DNA of 8,294 nucleotides, taken from assembly GCA_027483745.1 (NCBI GenBank), contig JAIXTZ010000064.1, positions 1 through 8,294 of the forward strand, read 5' to 3'. The stretch is from Lysobacteraceae bacterium (lineage in GTDB: Bacteria; Pseudomonadota; Gammaproteobacteria; Xanthomonadales; Xanthomonadaceae). Position 1 is the first letter of the stretch, and each line of letters begins with the position of its first letter. A program made the translations under genes and the position numbers. This document shows, in pieces, positions 1 through 6,640 of the stretch. The notes below the pieces were generated by a model. It did no database searches and was not told the DNA's origin. It was given only the letters and a program-made list of their open reading frames with translations.

Positions 1-197
<197 letters not shown>

Positions 198-295
198 GGG
201 CCTTCAGGCGGCGGGCGGGAGTGCAGGGCGTGAAGTATAGGTCGCCGGCTCGGTGGGGCCGGCCCGCCGGGCAAGGCAGGGCGAGGACGCAGTGT
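198..295. other. Gap between Ada-like gene and ABC ATPase gene
   Basis: These 98 bases separate two minus-strand genes. They contain a GC-rich inverted repeat at 248-272 (arms 248-257 and 263-272, loop of five bases) that pairs fully only with G-T pairs in the plus-strand sense. In the minus-strand transcript those positions become C-A mismatches. No T-tract follows it on the minus strand, so a terminator for the Ada-like gene is possible but weak. I see no convincing promoter for the ABC gene and no small gene. Confidence 0.3.
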
Positions 296-1165
296 TCAAC
301 GCGCCGGAACGCTGCCTTCCGCCTCCAGCAGCGCGCGCTTGCGCTCGAGCCCCCAACGGTAGCCGCTCAAGCCCCCGTCGCCGCGCAGCACGCGGTGGCA
401 GGGCACCAGCACCGCCACCCGGTTGGCGCCACAGGCGGTGCCCACCGCGCGGGTCGCCTTCGGCGCGCCGATGCCGGCGGCCACGTCGGCATACGAACGC
501 GTTTCGCCCAGCGGGATGCCCTGCAGGAAGCGCCAGACCCGCATCTGGAACGCGGTGCCGCGGAGGTCGAGCGGCAGGTCGGGCGCGGGGGCCGAGCGCG
601 CAAGGTGGGCATCCAGGGCGTCGATCCAAGCATCGAGCGGCACATCGGCCTCGCTGACCACGACCATGGCCTTCGGGAATTCGCGGGCGAGCTCGGCGCG
701 GAGCGAATCGGCGCTGTCGCCGAACTGCGCGAAGCACACGCCCCGCGCCGTGGCGGCCATGGCCAGCCACCCAAGCCGGGTTCGCCGCGCCGCCCAGTGG
801 ATCGTCTCGCCCGGGGCGCCGTCGCGGTAGGCCGAGAGGGTCATGCCGAGGTCGCGCGGCGCTTCCCCGTACACGCGGCTGGTCGAGCCGAAGCCGGCCT
901 CGAGGATGGCGTTGGTGACCGTGGAGCCGGCCTTGAGCGCCTGCTTCAGGCGGCCGAGCCGCGCGGCGTCCTGCAGGGCCTTGGGCGACAGCCCGACCAG
1001 CGCGGTGAAGCGGCGTTGGAAGGCCGAGGGCGAGAGTCCGAACTCGGCGGCCGTGGTCGCCAAGGGCCAAGGCTCGTCGGCGCGGGCGATGAGGCGACGG
1101 GCGAGCTGTACGAGCGCTTCGTCCGCCGCCGGTAGTTGGATGTGGGAGCGTCGTTTCATGCGCAT
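296..1165 (-). CDS. ada: Ada-family methylated-DNA--protein-cysteine methyltransferase with AraC-type DNA-binding domain, lacking the N-terminal sensor domain
   Basis: This 289-residue protein repairs O6-alkylguanine (and O4-alkylthymine) in DNA by irreversible transfer of the alkyl group to its own cysteine; its AraC-type half suggests it also binds DNA as a regulator. Residues about 35-113 form an AraC-type double helix-turn-helix, with the second helix pair around AGFGSTSRVYGEAP and the typical Ada ending LGMTLSAYRDG. Residues about 120-200 are the N-terminal ribonuclease-like half of the methyltransferase, and 204-285 the DNA-binding catalytic half. The active site PCHRV is at 255-259 with acceptor Cys256 (codon 398-400). 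Arg239 fits the arginine finger, Tyr225 the conserved active-site tyrosine, and Asn248 the conserved asparagine before the active site. Full-length E. coli Ada has about 354 residues; the missing part is the N-terminal zinc domain whose Cys38 takes methyl from phosphotriesters. It is not hidden upstream: the frame before the ATG has no cysteine before a stop at 1241-1243. ATG 1165 or the ATG two codons later (1159) could be the start; neither has a clear Shine-Dalgarno. The family is certain; regulatory activity is inferred. Confidence 0.93.
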   Translation of the reverse strand: MRMKRRSHIQLPAADEALVQLARRLIARADEPWPLATTAAEFGLSPSAFQRRFTALVGLSPKALQDAARLGRLKQALKAGSTVTNAILEAGFGSTSRVYGEAPRDLGMTLSAYRDGAPGETIHWAARRTRLGWLAMAATARGVCFAQFGDSADSLRAELAREFPKAMVVVSEADVPLDAWIDALDAHLARSAPAPDLPLDLRGTAFQMRVWRFLQGIPLGETRSYADVAAGIGAPKATRAVGTACGANRVAVLVPCHRVLRGDGGLSGYRWGLERKRALLEAEGSVPAR

Positions 1166-1305
1166 AGGGCTCGAAGGAACACCGGCAACATGGCGGGGTA
1201 CGGGTCCGACCGCAATCCGGATATTGCGCGGCTTGGGCCTTCACGTGACTTTTGCCGGTGCTTGCTGCACCGTCCGACGAAACGGCCAGACGTGGGCAGG
1301 TGCAC
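1166..1305. other. Divergent intergenic region between the Ada-like gene and the secreted-protein gene
   Basis: This region must carry start signals for both divergent genes. Visible items are a perfect 8-base palindrome TCACGTGA (1241-1248), a small hairpin CGGTGC-TTGCT-GCACCG (1256-1272), and, on the minus strand, CAATAT (about 1220-1225), a possible but poor -10 element for the Ada-like gene with no good -35. No sigma-70 promoter can be defended for the plus-strand gene. A leftward GCGCAA within 1222-1230 matches only the core of the enterobacterial Ada box AAAGCGCAA. If the TTG at 1252 were the true start of the large gene, the last 54 bases would be coding. Confidence 0.4.
1295..1300 (+). 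promoter_or_regulatory. Probable ribosome binding site that selects GTG 1306
   Basis: GGCAGG lies five bases before the GTG at 1306-1308. It is the only purine-rich Shine-Dalgarno-like stretch near any candidate start of the large secreted protein. It overlaps by one base the alternative GTG at 1300, which would have no such site at a suitable distance, and it does not serve the TTG at 1252. Starting at 1306 places the signal peptide directly at the N-terminus. Confidence 0.4.
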
Positions 1306-1398
1306 GTGGCGAACTTCGCTTCTTTCGCGTTTCTTCGTGCGAGCCTGCTGAGTGCTCTGGCGCTCATCGCCTTGATCGCGGGCTTTCCCGCCGCCGCG
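1306..1398 (+). other. Signal peptide coding segment of the large protein
   Basis: Codons 1-31 encode a short N-region with a single arginine, an approximately 15-residue hydrophobic core rich in Leu, Ala and Ile, a helix-breaking Gly-Phe-Pro, and an Ala-Ala-Ala cleavage site just before Gln32. No cysteine follows the cleavage site, so it is not a lipoprotein signal. This indicates Sec-dependent export to the periplasm. Confidence 0.75.
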
Positions 1399-4300
1399 CA
1401 GGTCACGCGCAACGCCAGCACGTTTGCCGAGCTTCAGGCCGCGGTGACGGCCTCAGCCTCCGCGGGCGACACGATCAGCATCACGAACGATATCGTCGTG
1501 ACCAGCCAGGTGACGCTCGATAAGTCGATCACCATCAACGGAAACGGCCGGATCCTCACGGTGCCCGTCACCGGCCTCGACGAATCCGGCGTGCCATCAC
1601 CTTCGCCGTCGTCTTTCCGCATCTTTCTCGTCTCAGGTAGCGGCGTCCAAGTCGTCATCAACGACCTCACGCTGCGTGGCGGGCTCCCCTCGGGCGGCGC
1701 GACGGCCGCGGCGGGTGGAGGCGCGATCCAGACCGCTTCCGGCACGCGGCTGACGCTCCGCCGGTCCGTGATCGAAAGGGGCCGTTCCACCTGGGGCGGA
1801 GGCGGCCTGGCGAGCTCCGGCGTCACCTTCTTGGACCGCACTCGGCTGTCGAGGAACGCCGCGAGGTTCGGCGGCGGCTTCAATGTCGCTGCCGGCGTGA
1901 TGCATATCGACCGTTCCGTGGTGGCGGAGAACCGCACCGAACTGACGAACGGCGGGGGTGGCGGCGGCGCCGTAAGCAATTCCGTCTCTGCCCTTTACGT
2001 CAACAACTCGACCTTCGCGAACAACCAGAGCACGGATATCGGTGGCGGTCTCGCCAACTCGCCGGGCGGCACGATCCACGTGCTGAACAGCACGTTCACC
2101 GGCAACGTCGGGTATGGCGCGACGGTCTCGGGCGGCGCGATCGGCTCGGCCGGCGGCACCGTTCGCATGGCCAACAACATCTTCGCCTACAACTACGTGC
2201 GGTCGGCGGGGACGGTCTCGAACCCGACCGCGTTCGTCCTCAGCGACGTCACGGAGTTTTCGCCGTCCACGACGCAAGCGCACTTCAACATCTTCCACGC
2301 CACCAACGCGATCGACACCACGTCGAACAACGTCCAGTACCCAGGTGCCGCCGACGGCAGTGACAACACCCTGTTCTCCGGCGGCGGCCTCGCACGGATC
2401 ACCGATAGCACCGGGGCCGAGATCGGGACGGCTCAGGTGTTCCGTCCGCCGCTGGTGCCCACTGCCGACGGCGCCGGCGTCACCCTCGACGTGGGCGGTT
2501 TCGCGAGGGATTTCGCCAACGTCCCGGCCCGTCGCGGCACGCCGACCGGTTACACGGGCACACCATTGCCGGTGGTCGGCTACTTCAACGGCAGTGCTTG
2601 GGTGAATTGGGTCGGCACCACGGCAAGCACGGTCGTCGTCGCCGTCGATCAATTCGGAGAGTCGCGCGCGTCGCCGGACATCGTCCGCGGCAGCCTCAGC
2701 CGCGAGATCGACAACGTGTTTCTTCTCCGGGTGAATCGCAGCACCGATGGCGCGGTGTCCGGCGGATCGCTGTACGGCGATGTCTACGCAGCGGGTGCCC
2801 CCGTGAGCCTCTCGGCCCTGCCGAACGCGGGCCAGCGCTTCGTGGGTTGGAACTGCGTCGAGGGCTGTACGGGTACGGCGTCTACCGACAATCCCTACAG
2901 CGTCGCGATGCCGGCGAACAACCTCGCGCTGGTACCAGTGTTCACCGCCCAGGCGCCGGGCGACTTCACGGTGAGCTATGCCGGCAATGGCAGCACCGGC
3001 GGCGTGCCGCCCGCCAGCCAGACCGCCAACGCGGCCGTGACCATCGCCGGGCAGGGCACGCTGGTCCGCACGGGGTACACCTTCAACGGGTGGGACACGG
3101 TGGCCACCGGCGGACGCAGCGCCTTCGCGCAGGGCGCGTCGTACGGGTCCTCCGGTGCGCCGAACCTGACCCTGTTCGCGCAATGGCTCCTGATCCCGCC
3201 GACAGTGCCGGGTGCTCCGACCATCGGCGCGGCGACTGCCGGCAATGGCCAGGCGACCGTGGCCTTCACCGCGCCAGCGTCGAACGGGGGCGTGGCGATC
3301 ACGGGGTACACGGTGACCAGCAGTCCGGGCGGCATTTCCGCCAGTGGTGCGAGCAGCCCGATCACCGTTTCGGGACTCACGAACGGCACGACATACACGT
3401 TTACGGTCTCGGCGACGAACAGCTTGGGCGCCGGTGGGGCGTCGGCGGCGAGTAACGCGGTGACGCCCCGGGCGCCGCAGACGATCACGTTTGGCGACCC
3501 CGGTACGCAGAACTTCGGCATGGCGCTGACGCTCGCCGCGTCCTCGACATCGGGTCTGCCCGTCACGTTCAGCGCCAGCACGACGGGGGTATGCACGGTC
3601 ACGGCGAGCGGTGTGCTGACCTTCGTGACGGCCGGCACCTGCACGATCAACGCCGACCAGGCGGGGGATGCCACCTTCCTGCCGGCATCGCAGGTATCGC
3701 GGAGCTTCACGGTGAGCCCCGTGGTGCCGGACGCGCCGACGATCGGCACGGCCACGGCCGGCGACACGCAGGCCTCGGTGGCGTTCACGGCGCCGACCAA
3801 TACGGGCGGCGCGCTGATCATGGGCTACACGCTTTCGGTGTTCCCACCGGATGTTGCGCCGGTGAACGGCGCGAGCAGCCCCATCGTGGTGACCGGTCTG
3901 ACCAATGGGCAGGCCTATACCTTCACGGTGACGGCGAACAACAGCGTGGGCCCCGGCCCGGCGTCGGCGGCCAGCAACAGCATTACGCCAAGGGCGATCC
4001 AGACGATCACCTTCGCCAATCCGGGCGCGCAGAGTTTCAGCGCGCCGCCGACGCTGAGCGCGTCATCCACCTCCGGTCTGCCGGTAACGTTCAGTTCCGC
4101 CACGACGAGCGCCTGCACCATCACCTCGGGAGGGGCGTTGACCTTCCTCGCCCTCGGCACGTGCACGATCAACGCGGACCAGGCCGGCGACAGCGCGTTT
4201 CTGCCCGCGCCGACGGTGAGTCGAAGCTTCGCGGTGGGCTCGAGCCCTCCCGGCGCACCGACCGGCGCCGTCGCGACGGCGGGGGACGAGAGCGCGACGC

Positions 4301-6585
4301 TCATCTTTGCCGCACCGGCCAGCAACGGCGGTGCATCAATCACCGGCTACACGGTGACCGCCAGCCCGGGGGGCGTCACCGCGACGGGCGGAGCCAGTCC
4401 GATCACGGTGGCGGGCTTGACCAACGGCGTTTCCTACACGTTCACCGTGAGTGCGACGAATGGCGCGGGCACGGGTCCCGCCTCGCCGGCGAGCAACAGC
4501 GTGACGCCCCGGCGTACCCCCGTCGCTCCAGAGGCACGGCCCGACCGCGCCATTGCGCAGGTTGGAGCTGCGACGATCGACATCGATGTGTTGGCCAACG
4601 ACGTCTTCGCACCCGGATCCGACGTCGGCGCGGTGATCACCATCGTGCGCCAGCCATCGGCGGGCACCGCCAGCGTCACCATCACCGGCGCAGGTCAGCG
4701 CATTAGCTTCACGCCCCCATCGACGCCGGGCACGGTATCGCTCCGCTACCGGGTGTGCACGACGCCCGTCCTGTTGTGTTCCGAGGCCGAGCTGCAGGTC
4801 GACGTTCGCCCTCTCGCGGTCACGGCACTGCAGTGGACCACGGAAGCCGAGCGCGGCTTCCGCGACCTCCCGGTCTCCGGCCTCCCGGCGTTACCAGGGG
4901 CGCGCTTCAACGCTTTTGGACTGGTGCCTCCGGTGGTGCGCAATGTGCTGGCCATCGACCGAACGGACGGCCCGGCACCCTGGAGCGGGGGGTACCAAGC
5001 CACCACGCTGCGGACCCTTCCTGCCGCGACGGGTCCGGCGACCTGGCGCATTCTGGTGGATGCGACGGCGCTGAATGACGTCGATCTCTTCCTTGGCGTC
5101 GACCGCAACGCGAACGGCTTGGCCGACCCCGCCGAGCTGGCCTGCGCCGCGGCCATGTCCACCTCGGAGCGCTGCGACATCGCGATCGATGTGCCGGCCG
5201 GCCAGACGGTGGCTTACTGGGCACTGGTCCGACTGCCGGCGGCGGGGGACGTGGCCCGCCTCGCGCTGTTCGAGACGCCGACCGCGGGTCCGCTCGCCAC
5301 GCGAGGGTCGCTGGTGGCGACGGGTCCCGGCACCGTCGCGGCGGGTGGGGCGTTTCCACTGCGCCTCGTGTGGGAAGAGCCGACGTTCCTGCCAGGTGAG
5401 AGCCGGGGGGGCTGGGTGGAGATGCTGGCGGATGACGGGCGATCGCTGGGCTGGGTACCGGTACGGCTGGATCGCGGCATCGGTTTGCCGACGGCGTTCG
5501 CGCTGGCGAGCGGCGTTGATCACCGGATCGCGCTCGGTGAGGGCATGGCCCACGAACGTTTGTTCATCGACGTGCCGCCCGGAACCGCGCGTCTGGAGGT
5601 CTTGGCGCAGGCGGGCGGTGTCGTGTCGCTGTATCTGGCACGCACCCCGACGCCGGCGCCCTCGTCGTCCCCACCGACCATTGACGTCGCTCCGCCTCGT
5701 GATGCGGCCACCGTCGGGACGCCGATCCCGACCCTGGCCCAGCGGTTCGTGGTGGACTCGCCGGCGCCGGGGCGCTGGTACGTCACGCCGGTGAATCCGC
5801 CGTTGGCATCCAGCGTCCGGATGAGCGTTCGTGCGACCCTTGTCGGCACCGGCCCGCAGTTGCGTCCTGGCGGCTTCTTCAACCCGCAGCGTTCCGGCAA
5901 CGGTCTTTTCCTGTATCCGGCCGGCAGCGAGTGGGCGGGCCTTTGGTACACCTATCTGCAAGACGGCACGCCGACCTGGTACTACCTGCAGGCGCCGGCG
6001 CCGGGCAGTACAGGCATCTGGCGCGGCACGATCTACCGCAGCGTGTGGAACGGCAGCAGCAACGCTCTCACTCCCGTGGGCGAGGCAACGGTCACGCCGC
6101 GTTCGACCAGCGCGTTTACCTTCAGCTACACGCTGGACGGCGAGACCGGTAGCGAGGCCTATGAGAGCTTCGGTGGTGGTTGCCCCACGGTGAACGGCGC
6201 CCCCTTGAACATCAGCGGTCATTGGTTCGATCCGCTGCGTTCGGGAACGGGTTACAGCGTGCAGTTGTTCCCGAACTACGAGTTTTACTTGGTGTTCGGT
6301 TACGACGCGCAGGGCGTGCCGCGCTATCTGGTGGCCGAGCGTTCGGGCGTGGGCGGCAGTACCGAGACGCTGACGCTGGAGCAACTGCGCGGTGCTTGCC
6401 CCTTGTGCACGCGCGCCGGCGATCCGCAGCGCAGCCCGGTGGGCACGCTGCAGCGCCGTGTTGAAGGCGGCAGGCTGCGCAACATCACGCTGTCCGCCGC
6501 GTACGTGAACGGTGTGTCGGGCACATGGGTCGCCAACGATGCGGTGATCCCGCTGGGCGGCCTGCGCGGCTGCGCGGCGAACTGA
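1306..6585 (+). CDS. Very large secreted multi-domain protein: beta-helix, InlB-like repeats, FN3/Ig-like repeats, PPC-like domains, twin C-terminal modules
   Basis: From GTG 1306 the protein has about 1759 residues. A start at TTG 1252 would add 18 residues ahead of the signal peptide. Residues 1-31 look like a Sec signal peptide (hydrophobic core LLSALALIALIAGF, cleavage after AAA) although the N-region is poor in positive charge. Residues 32-445 are a right-handed beta-helix of polymorphic-outer-membrane-protein style, with repeated GG[AL] turns and NSTFANN/NSTFTGN/NNIFAYN motifs. Residues 472-548 resemble the divergent InlB B-repeat (GQRFVGWNC, TDNPYSVAMPANN) and 553-627 the Listeria-Bacteroides repeat (GYTFNGWDT to LTLFAQW). 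Three FN3 domains (about 633-721, 806-895, 979-1068) alternate with two Ig-like modules (725-805, 899-978) sharing SGLPVTF and GTCTINADQAGD. A cadherin-like/Big_9 module (1070-1169, DIDVLANDVF) follows. Two regions resemble pre-peptidase C-terminal domains (about 1240-1310 and 1415-1505). The end (1522-1759) is a tandem pair of modules with FNPQRSGNG and FDPLRSGTG. No catalytic motif, LPXTG, PEP-CTERM or autotransporter barrel is visible. A surface or secreted adhesin/structural role is inference. Confidence 0.88.
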   Translation: MANFASFAFLRASLLSALALIALIAGFPAAAQVTRNASTFAELQAAVTASASAGDTISITNDIVVTSQVTLDKSITINGNGRILTVPVTGLDESGVPSPSPSSFRIFLVSGSGVQVVINDLTLRGGLPSGGATAAAGGGAIQTASGTRLTLRRSVIERGRSTWGGGGLASSGVTFLDRTRLSRNAARFGGGFNVAAGVMHIDRSVVAENRTELTNGGGGGGAVSNSVSALYVNNSTFANNQSTDIGGGLANSPGGTIHVLNSTFTGNVGYGATVSGGAIGSAGGTVRMANNIFAYNYVRSAGTVSNPTAFVLSDVTEFSPSTTQAHFNIFHATNAIDTTSNNVQYPGAADGSDNTLFSGGGLARITDSTGAEIGTAQVFRPPLVPTADGAGVTLDVGGFARDFANVPARRGTPTGYTGTPLPVVGYFNGSAWVNWVGTTASTVVVAVDQFGESRASPDIVRGSLSREIDNVFLLRVNRSTDGAVSGGSLYGDVYAAGAPVSLSALPNAGQRFVGWNCVEGCTGTASTDNPYSVAMPANNLALVPVFTAQAPGDFTVSYAGNGSTGGVPPASQTANAAVTIAGQGTLVRTGYTFNGWDTVATGGRSAFAQGASYGSSGAPNLTLFAQWLLIPPTVPGAPTIGAATAGNGQATVAFTAPASNGGVAITGYTVTSSPGGISASGASSPITVSGLTNGTTYTFTVSATNSLGAGGASAASNAVTPRAPQTITFGDPGTQNFGMALTLAASSTSGLPVTFSASTTGVCTVTASGVLTFVTAGTCTINADQAGDATFLPASQVSRSFTVSPVVPDAPTIGTATAGDTQASVAFTAPTNTGGALIMGYTLSVFPPDVAPVNGASSPIVVTGLTNGQAYTFTVTANNSVGPGPASAASNSITPRAIQTITFANPGAQSFSAPPTLSASSTSGLPVTFSSATTSACTITSGGALTFLALGTCTINADQAGDSAFLPAPTVSRSFAVGSSPPGAPTGAVATAGDESATLIFAAPASNGGASITGYTVTASPGGVTATGGASPITVAGLTNGVSYTFTVSATNGAGTGPASPASNSVTPRRTPVAPEARPDRAIAQVGAATIDIDVLANDVFAPGSDVGAVITIVRQPSAGTASVTITGAGQRISFTPPSTPGTVSLRYRVCTTPVLLCSEAELQVDVRPLAVTALQWTTEAERGFRDLPVSGLPALPGARFNAFGLVPPVVRNVLAIDRTDGPAPWSGGYQATTLRTLPAATGPATWRILVDATALNDVDLFLGVDRNANGLADPAELACAAAMSTSERCDIAIDVPAGQTVAYWALVRLPAAGDVARLALFETPTAGPLATRGSLVATGPGTVAAGGAFPLRLVWEEPTFLPGESRGGWVEMLADDGRSLGWVPVRLDRGIGLPTAFALASGVDHRIALGEGMAHERLFIDVPPGTARLEVLAQAGGVVSLYLARTPTPAPSSSPPTIDVAPPRDAATVGTPIPTLAQRFVVDSPAPGRWYVTPVNPPLASSVRMSVRATLVGTGPQLRPGGFFNPQRSGNGLFLYPAGSEWAGLWYTYLQDGTPTWYYLQAPAPGSTGIWRGTIYRSVWNGSSNALTPVGEATVTPRSTSAFTFSYTLDGETGSEAYESFGGGCPTVNGAPLNISGHWFDPLRSGTGYSVQLFPNYEFYLVFGYDAQGVPRYLVAERSGVGGSTETLTLEQLRGACPLCTRAGDPQRSPVGTLQRRVEGGRLRNITLSAAYVNGVSGTWVANDAVIPLGGLRGCAAN
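3208..4509 (+). repeat. Two and a half copies of a 173-174-residue FN3 plus Ig-like super-repeat
   Basis: Within the large gene the pair FN3 then Ig-like module occurs at 3208-3726 (519 bases) and 3727-4248 (522 bases), followed by a third FN3 alone at 4249-4509. Shared protein landmarks are PxAPT at the start of each FN3, LTNG plus YTFTV in the middle, ASxxSNxxTPR at its end, and QTITF, SGLPVTF, GTCTINADQAGD, SRSF in each Ig-like module. At DNA level the copies have diverged at third codon positions: for example 3634-3672 against 4156-4194 agrees at 32 of 39 bases. So this is an established protein repeat, not a recent duplication. Confidence 0.85.
5101..5136 (+). other. EF-hand-like calcium-binding loop within the first PPC-like region
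   Basis: Residues 1266-1277 of the large protein read DRNANGLADPAE, which fits the 12-position EF-hand/dockerin-type loop D-x-N-x-N-G-x-x-D-x-x-E: Asp, Asn and Asn at positions 1, 3 and 5, Gly at 6, Asp at 9, Glu at 12. It follows DVDLFLGV, a typical PPC-domain strand, and precedes a cysteine pair (LAC to ERC). Calcium binding outside the cell is inferred from the motif. Confidence 0.55.
5869..6579 (+). repeat. Tandem pair of C-terminal modules with [ND]PxRSGxG motif
   Basis: Module 1 starts near residue 1522 (GGFFNPQRSGNG, from 5869) and module 2 near 1636 (SGHWFDPLRSGTG, from 6211), about 114 residues later. Both continue with alternating aromatic strands, a turn (LQDGTPTWYYL against DAQGVPRYLV), and a late PVG followed by strands ending in a G-x-x-G turn. 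Similar motifs are known to me from unnamed beta-rich domains in proteobacterial secreted proteins. I cannot assign a function. Confidence 0.6.
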
Positions 6586-6599
6586 GCCTTGCGGCAACG

Positions 6600-6624
6600 G
6601 AGGGCGGCGACACTCGCCGCCCTC
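6600..6624. terminator. Hairpin between convergent genes, probable bidirectional terminator
   Basis: GAGGGCGGCGA (6600-6610) and TCGCCGCCCTC (6614-6624) form a perfect 11-bp GC-rich stem with a three-base loop CAC. It lies 14 bases after the stop of the large secreted protein and 16 bases after the stop of the minus-strand acyl-CoA ligase gene, so it could serve both. No T-tract follows on either strand, which weakens the case for classical intrinsic termination. Confidence 0.6.
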
Positions 6625-6640
6625 AGCGACGCCAGGCCAC

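Noticed and set aside
248..272. Inverted repeat as terminator of the Ada-like gene
   Set aside because: Pairing is only complete with G-T pairs on the plus strand; on the relevant minus-strand transcript these are C-A mismatches, and no T-tract follows. Kept only as a remark on the gap.
1256..1272. Six-base-pair hairpin upstream of the secreted-protein gene as a riboswitch or attenuator
   Set aside because: Too short and isolated to match any known riboswitch; stems of this size are common by chance at this GC content.
204..1421. Minus-strand open frame of 405 codons overlapping the Ada-like gene
   Set aside because: It is a shadow frame: rich in Arg, Ala, Gly and Pro as expected for an alternative frame of GC-rich coding DNA, without domain signals, while the overlapping frame encodes an unmistakable Ada-family protein.
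1939..1971. Glycine run NGGGGGGAV suggesting RTX-type calcium repeats
   Set aside because: There is no GGxGxDxUx nonapeptide periodicity. The glycines fit the turn of a beta-helix coil.
1633..3183. Minus-strand open frame of 516 codons opposite the secreted-protein gene
   Set aside because: Arg/Ala/Val-rich low-information translation with no recognisable motif, lying fully antisense to the beta-helix and InlB-like modules. A product of high GC.
3208..4509. CRISPR array or recent tandem DNA repeat in the FN3/Ig region
   Set aside because: Repeat units are long (519-522 bases), coding and diverged in third codon positions; there are no short identical repeats with unique spacers.
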